Shown here: positions 1 to 12,590 of the stretch, one piece after another | Layout of the letters: each line of letters begins with the position of its first letter | Position numbering within the stretch: position 1 is the first letter of the stretch | Assembly: GCA_025890175.1 (NCBI GenBank) | Contig: JANPYM010000009.1 | Coordinates: 280,012 to 344,011, forward strand | Length of the DNA: 64,000 nucleotides | Source: Ciborinia camelliae | Lineage: Eukaryota > Ascomycota > Leotiomycetes > Helotiales > Sclerotiniaceae | Direction: 5' to 3' | Notes under the pieces: generated by a model | Told to the model about the DNA's origin: nothing | The model's database searches: none | The model's input: the letters and a program-made list of their open reading frames with translations, nothing else | Program-made: the position numbers and the translations under genes

Positions 1-1730
1 AACCCCCTTTCCTTTCAACCCTTATTGCATTTTCTGTTAGGCAAGCACATTGGCTGGCGTACTTGGGAAAGTCGAAAGTCGATGGCAACGGCTTTCTTTC
101 CTATTCTCCTTCCTTTTCTTCCCATTCGTCAATACGAATAAACACCACTTTTCTGCTTGCTTGCTTTTTTCTGCTTCTTGTTTGTACTTTTGGATTTTGG
201 GTGGGCGATCTGTAGGAACTGTGAGATGAACGATGTAATGAACTATTCGGAATGGCGTTTGGCTACGGTTCGGTTCGGTGAGAGCGTACTGGGTTGGCTG
301 GCGTTGTCCCTATAGTTTTCTTTTCTTTGCTAGGTGGCTCATGGGAATGGATGGATGGATGGATATCGGTGGTGGCGCGGTGGATGCATGATGTTTGGAG
401 GAGTGATTGTGCAGGCGTATGCGTATGCGTAGGCATGGTATGGTATGGTATGGTATGGTATGGTTAATCCTTTCAACAGCATGATATCGTAACAATGGAA
501 CAGCGTCAATGAAATCCTTCGCAGGTGAATCTCGAAATTGTGAATTGTCTTTTTCTTTAGTGAGCATCGGATTTGCAGATGCATTTTCATTTTCCTGAGT
601 TGTTGAGTTGTGATCTCCGACGTATAATACCTTGTGGTTACCCAACCTAGCTCTATCAATAAAGATTTGAATGATCGAAGTCACCGATCCGTATTTGCAT
701 CTGCATTTTGCATCTACGTCTGCATCTGCATCGCATAGCCTTCGTTAGGTTTTGTGTGCTGGATAGGTCGATGGATGGGTGTGTGGGTGTTCTGAATAAT
801 TTTGGACACTGGGGCAGTGACTCAGGTCTAGAGATTATGACATGGTCATCATGATGCGAATCGCGTCCGGATCGTTAAACTGAAGTGAAATGAAGTGAAC
901 GGAAATAAAATGAAATGAAATAAAATAAAATAAAATAAAATGAATCACTACCTTAACACCAGCACAAGTAGAGCACCATCGCCCGTTTGAAAAACAAAAA
1001 AGAATTCTCAAACAAACATGTACTTGCATTGTTCTATACAGATAGATAGGTATAGATAGGTATATGTATACCCATATCTTCTCATCTTATATATACGCTT
1101 GTTCTAAAGTTTCTCTCTCTGGCCCCCATACATCTATCTCTTCTGCAAACCAGACACCAGCAGAAACACATACATATGAAAAGAGCCCGCCCAAATAATT
1201 CCCACGAGACGACAACACACGATAGCGCAAAACATTGTCGCGGTATGTACGAATCTCTAAGCCCGAGACGCCAATCCCAATGGTGGCGCAGCGGCACTTC
1301 CATTGTTCGAAAATTTTCTTCTTGATGAAATCAGAGGAGTTCGATGTGATGAGCGTAACATACGCTGTGAAATGGGGTATCATTCGCTGAAACAAAAACA
1401 AGAGGTGAAATATGCAACGCAGAATAATAAACACGAGAAGGGAAATTGGAAATCGGAAAGTTAGGTAGCTAGAGAGAAAGGTGGCCCTAGCGAGGAGGGA
1501 AGGAAGGAAGACAGAAGGGATTTGAAAAGCGTGGTGAAGAGGTGATGAAAGATTGTGGGAGGTAAAGGTGAGGTTGGTTGGATTAGGAGAAAGTGTAACG
1601 AGTGGAGTGGTGGTGGAAGGATGAGCTGCCGGTGCGGAGGAAAGATCTAGCATGATCTGGGCTGTTGAAGATCCCAAACCCCTATCTAACAATAGGGGTT
1701 ATTATATGCTAGTATATCATAGAGAAGAAA
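1..1730. other. Intergenic, no gene seen
   Basis: About 1.7 kb downstream of the permease gene. Open frames here are short, skewed in composition and match nothing I recognise. Visible content is simple sequence: a GGTAT pentamer run at about 433-463, an AAATG/AAATA run at about 893-942, GATG repeats near 345-362 and GATAG repeats near 1040-1070. I see no tRNA-like B box. Confidence 0.6.
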
Positions 1731-3601
1731 CTACTTTCTTCCCCACATCTTTGCGAATCCCCGTTGTTGCTGCTCGCGCTTCGCAGCACCATCCTGGAAT
1801 TCCTCGCTGGCTGAGCTCCCGCTGCTTTGAATCTTCGTGCTGCGTGGGTTACCGAAGACCTTGAGGAGAACGGTCATGACCATACTGCTTAAGATACTCA
1901 AACAGAGAATACCAATCATGACGAGATTGCTCTTTCGGTAGCGATGAGGTCCCTTTTTGGCATCTTCGGGCCATCCGGTATACAATGCGTAGGTGGTTGT
2001 AATACTGCCAAGATTTCCAAGACCGGATACAAGGGCCGATGCAGCAGCAACACCAACCTCTCCGTGACGGTGTTGGAAAATTTCGTTGGTCCATGTCATG
2101 CAGATGGGAACAGTGGGACCAAGTCCATATCCGACCATCAGGAGACCACCGTAGCGTGCCCAAGGGTGAGAGACGGGGGCAAAGGTGGTGAGGAGGAGAC
2201 CGGCAATTTGGATGAGTACTGCGGCGGAAAAGAAAAAGGCTCGATACTTGTGGAAACGATCCGAGATTGGAGTTACCATGAGAATGGCAATAAGATCCAT
2301 CTGCTCTCTGTCAGCATTTCATCTCATGTTATGACTTTAGTGTACTTACGATCCAGATAGGTGCGGTGAGCAAGCTAAGAGTCACGCCGGAGAAGGAGGA
2401 ATCAATTCCTGATATGATAACGGTAGCATAGAGCTGTGTCCCAATACCAACTCCAACAACACCGAAATACATCAAAGTAAGGGGCCAAAGACGCCAATCA
2501 ATCAAGACATAAGCAAGATCTTTCCAGCCCCATGATCTTGGATGATAAACTCTTTTCAGGTCCTGATAGTGAATCTCGGCATCTTCGCCAGTCAGAACTG
2601 GCCGAGTAGCAGGAAGCCATTTTGCAAGACCTGTAGGAACTCGCTCTGTCCCGGGAGGAAGTGGGCGATCTGGTAACCACCAGAGAAGTCCAATACCAAG
2701 CACAATAGCACAAAGTCCATACAACAAGAACATCCATTGAAATCCAACGAGTCCTTGAGTTCCATCCATTTTCTGAAATCCGGCCGAAACAAGACCTACA
2801 ACAGCAGCGGAAAGTTGTGATGCTGTGAAGTACATGCCAATGCGTTTGCCAGTTCGTGATGGTGGATAGAATAGAGTAAGATAGTATGCCATTCCCGGCC
2901 ACATTCCCGCAGTTACTACACCCAGAAGGAAACGAAGGAGCCTGCATTTAATCAATATACACATAACAATCATTCAGAGAAATCAACTCACATCAAACTC
3001 CAGGCCGCCTTCACTGCCGCAAAACAAGCTCCAATAATGCCCACAGCGAGCACAATTCGACTCATCCAAACTCTGGGACTAAGTTTCGTCATGACCAAGT
3101 TCGAAGGTAGATCAAAAACGACGTAGGCAACATAAAACAAGGCCAAAGCAGTGGAAGTTTGCTTAGCAGTCAAGTTCAAAACTTGGGAGAGATCATGACC
3201 AGATGATTTATTCATAGTTTGGGCGAGACCAACATTGGATCGAATGGCGGAACAGAGGAAATATAAGACCCAGAATGCTAAATATGTGTTAAATGGTGTT
3301 TCTTGTAGCAGGATAGAGTTGGAAGTACCTGGAATAATTCGGCGGTCAATTTTCCTTTTATGGTGTAAGTATAGATATTCTACCAAATGGCCATATTTGG
3401 AGGAATTAAAGTAAATCATTACCTGTAAACCTTTTCAATCCTCTCGATACTGACTTCCCCATCTTCCCCATCATCATTTGCTCTCCCAGACTCATCAGCA
3501 TAAAATTCATTTGTACTCGAACTCTTTCCATCAAGCTGCCTCTCACTTGTAGCTTTTGTGGGGTTATGGTCACCAAAACTTTGATCCCCTGCTTGTGCCA
3601 T
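1731..3601 (-). CDS. MFS permease, allantoate/nicotinate (Dal5/TNA1, ACS) type
   Basis: Five exons on the minus strand: 3601-3423, 3354-3329, 3277-2992, 2941-2350 and 2300-1731, giving 550 residues. The four introns (68, 51, 50 and 49 bp) have GT...AG ends and join the frame exactly. The start is the ATG at 3601. About 60 hydrophilic, acidic residues precede a basic KIDRRIIP motif at the start of the first membrane span, which is typical of the anion:cation symporter branch of the major facilitator superfamily. The rest is a 12-helix-like hydrophobic chain containing DLPSNLVMTKLSPRVW and FPPSRTGKRIG-like loop motifs (here YPPSRTGKRIG). Family members import organic anions such as allantoate, nicotinate, tartrate or vitamins across the plasma membrane; the substrate here cannot be read from sequence. 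The C-terminus is a short basic, Gln-rich cytosolic tail. Intact. Confidence 0.9.
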
Positions 3602-4246
3602 AATATCTGTGAAGCAATGGAAGTGCGTGCTAACAGATGTTACAGTCGGTCTTCTAGAGGTTTCTTTACAATTGAGATCTATCGGTTTCTCAATTGCTGC
3701 TTTGGTTGGGTTGGTGGTTTGGATTTGAGTGAAGGAGAAAGTTCAGAGTGAGGGAAGAAATATTTTGATTTTGATTTGTGGAGGAAGCTACCTAAGTTGA
3801 CTAGGTAGTTTAGTACCTTGGTGGGGTTCAACATTTCCTTCATCGGGGGCTCTGGACCCGGAACTAACACGTATTCTGATTAGCTCAACCTTATATCGAG
3901 TCATTGCTCTAGATCAATAGAAAAGCTGTCTTGATGTCTTGATATCTTGGTATCTCGAATAAAGATAGTCTTGTTGAGATGTGAAGTTTTTGGAATTTTT
4001 GTCAAAGCGATTCTTTCTCAGCGTAACATTAAACTCGTATATATATACATATATATATTTTATATCTTCGTTGGTAACATCTATACTCCGTAAGGTTAGA
4101 TCCCTCATCAATTACCTGTTCAGTCATTACCACCACATACTCGGGTCTATCTACACATTTACATTTGCCTCCACGTCCCAAAATTCTATTCGTATGTACC
4201 CACTCTAAAAAATATTTCCCGTGTATCGATACCCTCATCATTACCA
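3602..4246. other. Spacer between permease and Sac gene
   Basis: Holds the 5' flank of the permease and the 3' flank of the phosphatase, both minus strand. There is a TA-rich run near 4037-4062. No gene or terminator structure stands out. Confidence 0.5.
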
Positions 4247-7243
4247 TTAAGCCCAAACTAACTTCTTCACCTGGTGCCCCAGCATATCAAATAGTCCCGT
4301 GTTCTTCTTGGCCTCGGCCAGACTAATGATAGCCCCCTCCTCTATGATACTTTTCCTCTCCTCCCCACCCTCTCTAAAACTTCCAATCTGAACCATTCTT
4401 TCAATTTCTCCACAAACACTCTTCACTTGCTCGGCCTCGCTTACTCCTTTATCTGATACTGCAGATCTGGAGGGTAGAGCCTTGAATGCGAGAACATTCA
4501 TGGCGTCCTTAGGTTCTGCTAGGGTTTGATTCTGTAGACCTGAGATCAGATTTGCAATGCCGATAGCAATTGGAGTGACAACGGAGTTGGTGGTAGACGT
4601 AGACGTGGGTGTGGATGTGGATGTTTTGTCTTCAAGAGACAATTTCGAAGAGGGAAATTCAGTAGCCATGGATCTCGTGTTCACCCGAATGATATCGTTC
4701 GAGCCTGTCTTATATGTGACTACAAAGCCTACATTCCTCTTCTCGTCTGCCTGAGCTTGTGACAATGTACTTGTGATGTATGTTCCAAACTTAATACCGA
4801 CCACTTGATCCAGGCCCACTCTCACAAAAGATGATACCTTCTCAATGTTCCAATCGAAATGGCACATGTATAATGCCGCGTCTGTTAACAAAAATACAGA
4901 TTCCTCAAAGGGATTGGATTTGATCGTGTTTGGTACTTGCGGAGTGAGGAATGTCCAACCTCCAATAAATTCTTCACGGTCATCTGCAACAACTAGTTTC
5001 TGAGTTAAATCGATAGCTTGTTGCCTCATCTTTTGCATTGAGACGCCAGGATCACCACTCATCATGTTGGCTTCGAAATCTTCGAAAACAAGATAGCTTA
5101 CATTTCCAAGCAAGAAATCAATGGCCGCTTGACTGAAATAGTCATTGACAATACTAAAAAGGAGTTAGTCTATCGAGTGTCTGGCTCGGAACGATCAACT
5201 CACCCGCTGTAAAATCGGGAGATAGAAAGCCCCATATCTGTCAAAGCGCCCTTATAATCCCTCTTCCTGGTACGAGTGAAATCTCCCTTCAGTGCTGCTG
5301 TAGAAGCATATTGCTTAGAGATGGCATCGCCATTATCGGCCCACAAAGTGTTGAACCATTGGTGGGTTTGATCGACTTGTAAACTGACATCGAGTCCCTC
5401 ATCCTTTAACTGCGTTTCAAGTGCCCGTTTCGCCACTGCGCTTTGGACAACATTTGTTCGGTCCAGACAATCCATACAGTTAGTCCTTAGAACACCATTT
5501 TGTTTCGAAACAAGCTTCCCATTGACTTCTACTGTATCAGAAAACGAGTCAAGTTTTTTGCCCAAGATATCCATAAGAAGGCTGACGTTCTCAAATTTCA
5601 TCCCTTTACATATAGCGTGGAAATCAAACCATTCAAACCCAATGGACTTTTTATGCTCACTATTTCGGGAAACATTGAGAAGCGTCATCAACTTCTCGTA
5701 CTCTCCACCAACTATTGCCTCGGCTCCATGTTTTTCCACTAAGGAAGCTACCTGAATAGCTCCATAGCGATCAGTTATATTATCAAAGTGTTTCTTGAAA
5801 GCTTCGTAATTTGTGTCAATGGAGTGATGAATTTGAGGAACAGGTTTAAAAGAGTAAGGCGACTGGGAGAAGAAGAGGGGAATACTGCCACGTATCTGCA
5901 CGAACGAATGGATCTTACTCGAAGGAGCCCAAGCAGAATCCGATAAAATCTGCTCTGTCTCCACACCATTGGCGGTATTGCCATCCTCATCCACACCTCG
6001 ACGCAGATATCTAAGCCCGGCACGCTTGACTGACCTTCTAGATATTAAAGTCAATAGATATAATTTCTCTGTACTAGCACGGGCTTTTAAGATTTGTTCA
6101 TCCGAACTACTTGTTGTAATCTCGTTCAGTTCCATAGAAGTCTTCTCAATACCATCCGAACCTATAACTGGTTTTGGCGGATTACTATCCATTACAAATG
6201 CCCGTTGTCCCACAAATCCCTGCATGAGAGGTAAGGCGAGTGAAGCTTGACCAGCATCAATAAATGGTAACAAAAGGTGTCGATTCCAGAAGAAGAGTGG
6301 ATCGACTTCCTTATGCAATGGCAATTCAGAATTTGTATTCCTTTGGTTGGCCAAACTTCTTGTGATATCATGATCGTAAGAGAAATAGTAGCTCCGAGAG
6401 GCCCCAAACAATATCTGTGATGTTCGTAGTAATTTTGGCAGCATACTTTCAGCAATATCATTGTTCAAGGCCTTGTCGGGCTTTCCAGCTTCAGATTGCT
6501 CTCCATTGTCGAAATTTCCAGCGACTTCATTGTCCATCGTCTTATCGGACTTTCTAGCCTCAGATAATGGCGGATCCGCTTCAGAAACACTCATCCCCAG
6601 GTTCTTCTTCTGGTTCACTGCCCACCCTTTCTTTGAGAACCATTTTTGGGCGAATCTGCCATACCCCCCCTTCTTAGAGATTACATCCTCGGCCACACTT
6701 GTTCTTTCACTATTTGTTCCTGTGTTCGCTGTGTTTACTTCGTCTTCCACTTCATCTCTAACATTGACGGAGAAATCCCCATCACTATCACTCTCTTCCA
6801 AATTGTGCCCCTCAATATTACTCTTCAACAACCCCGCTTTCGTCCTATCGATCGAGTTTTCTGCATGTGCTCTAGAAGCTAAAGGCGTCAAGGCCACTTC
6901 AGTTATAACATATATCGGCTTTCCCTGGATTTGTGCGACTTGTTCTCTTTTCGTAATCGATATCAAGAAGGAGCTTTTGGAAACCGTTAAGAGACCTATA
7001 GAATGTCAGAAATGTAGATAACTCTCCAAGACATCGCAGATCCATACCGACAATTCCAAATGCCTCAAAACCTTTGGCAGACCCCTCCAGTTCATGGGCA
7101 TCACTGAATACTGGCCCGATATGCTTATCTTTATATGTGATCTTCGTTGCGGGGGCGGGGCGCTGGCCCTTCTGGGCCGTCGGTTGCAAAATCAACCCAT
7201 CGATGGCGGCAAATATAAGAAGCTTGCGAACTAGGCCAGGCAT
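4247..7243 (-). CDS. Sac-domain phosphoinositide phosphatase with hSac2-like C-terminal domain (INPP5F/Sac2-like)
   Basis: Three exons: 7243-7048, 6995-5204 and 5153-4247, giving 964 residues; introns of 52 and 50 bp restore the reading frame. The N-terminus (MPGLVRKLLIFAAIDGLILQP) leads into a Sac domain with the ITKREQVAQIQGKPIYVITE segment near residues 76-97. The catalytic CX5R motif is complete: CMDCLDR with Cys about 572 and Arg about 578, followed by TNVVQS. Such enzymes remove phosphate from phosphoinositide rings (4- or 5-position depending on the subgroup) on endomembranes. A Ser/Asp-rich, low-complexity insert of about 130 residues (about 120-250) interrupts the N-terminal half of the domain. 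After the catalytic core, NDYFSQAAIDFLLGN begins a 290-residue tail resembling the hSac2 domain of INPP5F, which separates it from yeast Sac1 (C-terminal membrane anchors) and Fig4. No membrane span is visible. Substrate preference is inference. Confidence 0.88.
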
Positions 7244-8209
7244 ACTGGCAGCATCTATATCATTATCATCGAAGTTGTTTAAATGAAGATGTTGGTGTTG
7301 GAAGGGGGAAGGTGGGATTAAAGTTTGGGAGATGAAGGGAAGGATTGGTTAAATGATTTATTAGCTCTCACAAGATCAACAACCAACAGATGGGAGGTGT
7401 CTTATGTATGAAATAAATCGCATACTAAACTTGAAATATACTATACATAGGTAGGTAGGTACCTTATAACACTCTTCGATGTTTCAATTCAGATTTGACA
7501 ACGAAATAAATGATCTCTCAGGATTGGATGCCTCGCAACATTCTTCAATCCTTGAATCTGCTAAAGTAGGTTCGACAATCAAGGAAGAGTAGTCTTTCAG
7601 GGTTAGATGCCTTTATAGCACTACTGTACACTCTTTTATGTCCCAACGATCTGACCTCTCAGGTAGTTATTCATCATCATCATCGCCATAGGAAGATTTC
7701 AGAGCAGCTTGATGATCTTGAAAAGTCTTGAATCATTCATAGAACATTTAATAGACCATGAAAAAATATGTACGTACCGTACCACCGGTACTCTTGCCCA
7801 CCTGTGAATCTGAATCTGTGATTCCCGCTCACTGGGGATTATTTTCCGGCGAAGGTCGGTTCACCTGGGTGACCGAGAATTGGGGATTTTCCACATCATG
7901 TCTCTGCCCTATGGATGGACCAGAAAAGCAAATGGCTTCTCGTCTCTGCAAATAATCTATATGATATGTAGTGAATTTTCAATCAAAACAAAATGCATGG
8001 GATGTAATAAATCAGCCAGTTTTGAATTGTAAAATGGTATGAAATTGTAAAAATTTGGGTATCCAGATATGGCGCTAGTCCGAAAATTATCAAGCGAAAA
8101 GAATCTCGCACTGCAGAAGATTTCTTCTTCACTCCACAAACTGATCGATAACATATAAACACTTCATATTCAACCAAAAGGCTTGGATATCAGGATATCA
8201 CCTCTCATC
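7244..8209. promoter_or_regulatory. Divergent intergenic region between Sac gene and BMT6-like gene
   Basis: The Sac gene (-) and methyltransferase gene (+) are transcribed away from each other, so this 966-bp stretch must hold both promoters. I see no clear TATA box. Several loosely related segments containing CAATCCTTGAATC- and TCTCAGG-like words occur at about 7510-7680 but do not form a clean repeat. No other gene is supported. Confidence 0.45.
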
Positions 8210-9436
8210 ATGGGTAAAAACGGAAAATTCGGCAAGGATTATGGAAAAGTAGTTGGTAAAGATCATGCAGGAAGACCTGGGTGGAAAGGTCCAGGATTTA
8301 CGAAAAAAGCCGAACCAAAACCAAAGAAGTCAAAGGCAGAAGAGGAGAAAGAGTTGGCCCCCAAAGAATCTCTGGTTCCTGTAAAATTACAACAACTTCT
8401 ATTGAATATCTTCAGAGACACATTTTCAGGTGTCATCGATTCTGATGACTTTCGTCAGCTGTTGCAGGATGTCAAAGGTGCTTTATACGATAGGGACTTT
8501 AGTCGTGCATTCGGAAGAGAAGATTATCTTGAAGTCTATTCTGCAAGATGGTCACCTAGCAGGTCATTGTGTTATGCTTCGATTCTTTTGGATCTTCAAG
8601 AACATTTTGGAGAAATATTTCCTCGTGATGGGAAGGCTCAGTTGGAAGTCGACACTGAGGTAGCAACCGATGCCCCATCCACAACTTTTTCTAGCTCAAA
8701 ACCACGAGTTGTATCAATTGGTGGGGGTGCCGCAGAAATCGTCGCATTTGGAGGTTTCTTGAAGCATGGAATAAAACCTTCAGTCACGGGAACGTCTTCA
8801 GAAAGCGCCGATGAAGCGATGGCTTCTCTCACATTGTCCGACATCAAGCAGGAGATTGAATTGTCACTCGTTGATACAGCATCCTGGGGAAATGTTTGTA
8901 ATAAACTTCACACTGGTCTCACAACTCCACCGCCAATATCTAAGTATGCTAGCGCAGCCGCCAAGGAAGCAAATTCGTCTCTAATTAGACCTGAAGATTT
9001 CACCGAGAAATTCCTGGAACATGATGTATTGGCAATGAGTCAAACCGACCTTGGTGATCTGTTCGGGAAAAGGCCAGTCCTTGTTACTTTATTCTTTACC
9101 TTGAATGAACTATACACTGCATCGATTAGCAAGGCGACCAGTTTCTTACTGAACATCACGTCGGTTCTTCCAGCCGGATCGCTACTCCTAGTTGTGGATA
9201 GCCCAGGGTCATATTCAGAGACCAAAGTTGGAACGGAAGAGAAGAAATATCCGATGAAGTTTCTACTTGACCATACTCTGATTGAGACACAAAAGTCTAG
9301 AGGCAAAGAGAGCATTCCTGATTGGGTGAAAGTCCATTCCGAGGACTCTCAATGGTTCAGACTGAGTGAAGAACTTCGATATCCAATTCCACTGGAAAAT
9401 ATGCGATATCAGGTACATCTTTACCGTCGTTCATAA
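8210..9436 (+). CDS. BMT6: Putative 25S rRNA (uridine-N3) methyltransferase, BMT6-like
   Basis: Single-exon gene of 408 residues. I start at the ATG at 8210 (MGKNGKFGKDYGKVVGKDHA) because the open frame upstream has no earlier ATG. The Lys-rich N-terminus (about residues 1-50) suits a nucleolar, RNA-binding protein. A SAM-binding motif I is visible as VVSIGGGAAEIVAFGG around residues 167-182, and a second acidic strand as LLLVVDSPGSY near 325-335. Architecture and length fit the fungal Methyltransf_34 family, whose yeast member Bmt6 makes m3U2843 in 25S rRNA. The paralogue Bmt5 has a different domain, so BMT6 is the better match, but this rests on motif recall and not on an alignment. The C-terminus (YPIPLENMRYQVHLYRRS) is typical of a complete methyltransferase fold. 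Confidence 0.75.
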   Translation: MGKNGKFGKDYGKVVGKDHAGRPGWKGPGFTKKAEPKPKKSKAEEEKELAPKESLVPVKLQQLLLNIFRDTFSGVIDSDDFRQLLQDVKGALYDRDFSRAFGREDYLEVYSARWSPSRSLCYASILLDLQEHFGEIFPRDGKAQLEVDTEVATDAPSTTFSSSKPRVVSIGGGAAEIVAFGGFLKHGIKPSVTGTSSESADEAMASLTLSDIKQEIELSLVDTASWGNVCNKLHTGLTTPPPISKYASAAAKEANSSLIRPEDFTEKFLEHDVLAMSQTDLGDLFGKRPVLVTLFFTLNELYTASISKATSFLLNITSVLPAGSLLLVVDSPGSYSETKVGTEEKKYPMKFLLDHTLIETQKSRGKESIPDWVKVHSEDSQWFRLSEELRYPIPLENMRYQVHLYRRS

Positions 9437-9557
9437 ACGAGATGGTTTCGTTAGCAACGATCACAATAGAGAGCACGAGTTTTGACCGTCATAATCATAA
9501 TTCGTTATTCATAAAGATATCGTCAAAGGTAATCATATGCCAAACCCAACCTGTTGG

Positions 9558-11351
9558 CTAATATCGACTAAACATCAAAGGTACCAAGGCGGTACTACTC
9601 TCATGGCCAAAGAGTCCTCTACTCTTCTTTGGTGATGAGCACGAAGCCCCCAATTGCAAAGGCTTGGGCCAGGCTGTCAATACCCGTTCTTTTTTATCTT
9701 GCGTCTTGCAGAACTCTTTGCCCAGTTGCTTCAACACGGCTTCTCTTGCCTTCTTTAAAGCCATTATCCTCTTATCGGGATCATCAATCAATTCCTGTTG
9801 AGCATCTTCCTTCTCAAAGTTGCGCTGAACGCCTTGTATATTGGGATTGAAAGTCATTGGTTGTAACAACTCGAGTGGAGGCGCAGCTATCGGTATTGGA
9901 GCTGAAATCTTTAGCTTTAACTCTTTACCAGAATTTTCATCCTCATCCCCACCCTTCTCTTTCTCTCTCTCCTTATGCTTATGCTTGCGTCTTCGTCTAC
10001 GATGATGCGATCTCTTTTTCTTAAGCTTCGTACCATTTATCGATGACTCCTTCATACCAGCCAACGTCACACCAGATAAACTATCAATAATCTCCGGTGC
10101 CTCCTCAATATCATACAATTCACTTCCACTCTGATATTGCAAACTTTCAACATCAGACCCACTCGGCTGAGACAACCACTCCTCACTTCCCCGACTATTT
10201 CTCGACGTCAAAGGCGCCAATGCCCGTTCCCAAGTCCCACCATTAGTCAACGACGTATTCTCAAAATCGAATTCTTTCACAGTATGTCGATGTTCATAGA
10301 CAAAATCCGCGACTTGCTGTTCCGACATGGCGGCATTCCTCACTTGCATGAATCGCAATTTCGGAAACACCATCGGTGGTCTGGGAGGAGCAGCTGGTAA
10401 TGGCGACATTGGGGACGTAACTTCTCCAAATAGCTTCACAGTCTCTTTTGGGGGCGCAAACAGCGGATCACTAAATAAAGAGAATGGACAAGGACCTTTC
10501 CGTCCATTCCACCCAAAACTCACTTTCTCTAAATTTGGCGCAAGATTCCGAATATAATCATCCAAAATCTTCAAATGATCACGTCCGGGCAACAAACTCT
10601 GGAAATCCCATGAGTCCATTGTAATACTAAGTTTTCGCACTTGTCTCCATCGTCGTGCTGCAGATGGCGTAGATCCAAATCCAGGCACATGGCGCAAATA
10701 TTGAAGTCCAGATGGATGGATATGAATCGACAATTTCTCCAACTTCAGCACCGGTGCCCGCTCAATGGCAATTCGCAAGCTGATAAGTGCATAATCGACA
10801 ATATCTCTCCTATACCTCTGCGAAGGATCCTGATCTGGGCATGAGATGGTCAGATGACGCAGATTGGGTAGTTGAGATAGCGCTTTAATAAACGCAGGGA
10901 TATTTGTCGCGGCGTGGAAGAGGGGGGGATATTGTTGCGTTAATATCTCGCCCAGCTCAGGACATCCGTATTTGGGACGTCGATTGCTGGGTTTTTCGTC
11001 GTGGGAAGCTATGCTGGTATGAGGAGTATACAAAAAGTTTATCTCTTGGCCAGTAACAGGGTTTAAGAGCGGAGGCAGAAATGTAGCGTTGGAGTGAGGC
11101 ATGTAGAATATGAGGTGTTGAATATATTTTCCGATTCTGGAGAGAGCTTCAAGACGAGAAGGGCGGGTGAGAGAGGTGGGAGTGAAGGTTACGAGGGTTC
11201 GAAGGAAGATTTCGCTGGTTATCAAAGTGCAGATGGAGGTAGATACAAGGCGGAGTGAACATTGGGAGGAGATATCTAGGTGGGTGAGGATATTGGCGAG
11301 GACAGTGTGGGATCGCCAGAGGCGGTTGCTTGTTGTGCTGATGGTAGCCAT
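9558..11351 (-). CDS. F-box-like / leucine-rich protein with nuclear-type basic tail, function unknown
   Basis: Single-exon frame of 597 residues starting at the ATG at 11351. Residues about 10-50 (SHTVLANILTHLDISSQCSLRLVSTS) look like a divergent F-box: hydrophobic helix, then a Leu/Cys-rich second helix. The middle (about 150-270) has irregular leucine-rich segments such as LPNLRHLTISCPD and LKLEKLSIHIHPSG, as in fungal F-box/LRR proteins. From about 440 to 480 there is a highly basic run (KKKRSHHRRRRRKHKHKERE) that would serve as a nuclear localisation signal. F-box proteins act as substrate adaptors of SCF ubiquitin ligases; the target here cannot be inferred. The gene is convergent with the BMT6-like gene, with 121 bp between the stop codons. 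I do not recognise an orthologue. Confidence 0.7.
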   Translation of the reverse strand: MATISTTSNRLWRSHTVLANILTHLDISSQCSLRLVSTSICTLITSEIFLRTLVTFTPTSLTRPSRLEALSRIGKYIQHLIFYMPHSNATFLPPLLNPVTGQEINFLYTPHTSIASHDEKPSNRRPKYGCPELGEILTQQYPPLFHAATNIPAFIKALSQLPNLRHLTISCPDQDPSQRYRRDIVDYALISLRIAIERAPVLKLEKLSIHIHPSGLQYLRHVPGFGSTPSAARRWRQVRKLSITMDSWDFQSLLPGRDHLKILDDYIRNLAPNLEKVSFGWNGRKGPCPFSLFSDPLFAPPKETVKLFGEVTSPMSPLPAAPPRPPMVFPKLRFMQVRNAAMSEQQVADFVYEHRHTVKEFDFENTSLTNGGTWERALAPLTSRNSRGSEEWLSQPSGSDVESLQYQSGSELYDIEEAPEIIDSLSGVTLAGMKESSINGTKLKKKRSHHRRRRRKHKHKEREKEKGGDEDENSGKELKLKISAPIPIAAPPLELLQPMTFNPNIQGVQRNFEKEDAQQELIDDPDKRIMALKKAREAVLKQLGKEFCKTQDKKERVLTAWPKPLQLGASCSSPKKSRGLFGHESSTALVPLMFSRY

Positions 11352-12557
11352 AACTTGCGCATGTCGTTGAGGGATGGAATGAAAGGGGATGGAAGGTCAA
11401 GTCCTGCTTGATGTTGATAGATATGATATCGTCGGTGATCGATATGCGATAAGGCGGGGTACAGGAGGAGTTTGGGAATTGAAAAGATCAATCGAGATCA
11501 ATAAGTCGAACTGAATATAGATTTCAAATAAATGAACGAACAAATCTTAGAACTACAACGCAATCCTGTATGTATATCAACCACAATCACAAAAATACCT
11601 CGTCGTCATCAACGAACAATCGATCTCGCAAAGAGTTTTGAGCATGTACGACCTCGAACCTCAAGCGAAAAAAAATGAAACAAAAAAATTCACGAAACAA
11701 CCTCAGGTCCATCCTCCCTTCATATAGGTAGGTATCTATCTCACATAACCAAGCCGCTCCCTCACATTTCCTTCTTCTCCTTCTTCTCCTTCCTCTTCTT
11801 CCCAATCACAAATCCCATCCCGTTCCATCATCTATCCATCAACACGGCACAAAATGATCCATCCATACATAAATCCCGCATAGAAAGAAAAAGAATCTTT
11901 ATTTTTTGGCATCACTTATCCTCTGACTCATACTTCTTCTCTTCTCCCGACGCTCACACACATACACGATGCATATGTATGTATGTCTTTTGCCGAAGCC
12001 TCCAAAGCACCACCTAGGTATGCGAAAATGCGATGCTTACAGGGGAAAAAGAGAAACTGTACTAAACGCGAAATTCGCACGAAAAGTTTCGACGCGATAG
12101 CCGCGATGAGTGGATGGATTACTCTTGTTTTTGTGCATGCATTTTTCTGTGGGCGGGGGGATGGGGAATTATGTATTGGCGGTGGTGGTGACTGGCGTGG
12201 TGTGGTGTGGTGTGACAGCCCCTTCATTCAGAAATGATCTTATTCGCTAACGATAGGTTGTAACTTTGTTTCGGGTTTCAAGTTTCAATTCGGTGGGGTT
12301 ATGGTGAAGGTTACTCTGAATTGGAATTGGATTGAATCGAGTCGAATCATTATTTCTTGAAACATTTCTTTCCTACCTCCTACCTGTCTCCTACTTCCTA
12401 CCCACCTCCGTAGAACACTCCCTAGAACAAAATGACAGATAGAAATTTCTAATCTTCCGGCAAGATTCAACCTCACTTTCTGAGAAAGAAAAGAGTCCTG
12501 ATTTGATTTTGATTTGATTTGAAAGCTTCCCCGGCATGCATGCCTATATGCATACAG

Positions 12558-12590
12558 TACCTACCTACCTACCTACCTACCTACCTATGC
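12558..12590. repeat. (CTAC)n microsatellite
   Basis: About eight uninterrupted CTAC units. The same tetranucleotide recurs at 13335-13383, 52177-52213, 53716-53742 and about 61650-61670. Confidence 0.9.

Noticed and set aside
1082..1692. Minus-strand frames of 73 and 201 residues
   Set aside because: Composition follows simple repeats, no domain, and no conserved neighbours; not supported as a gene.
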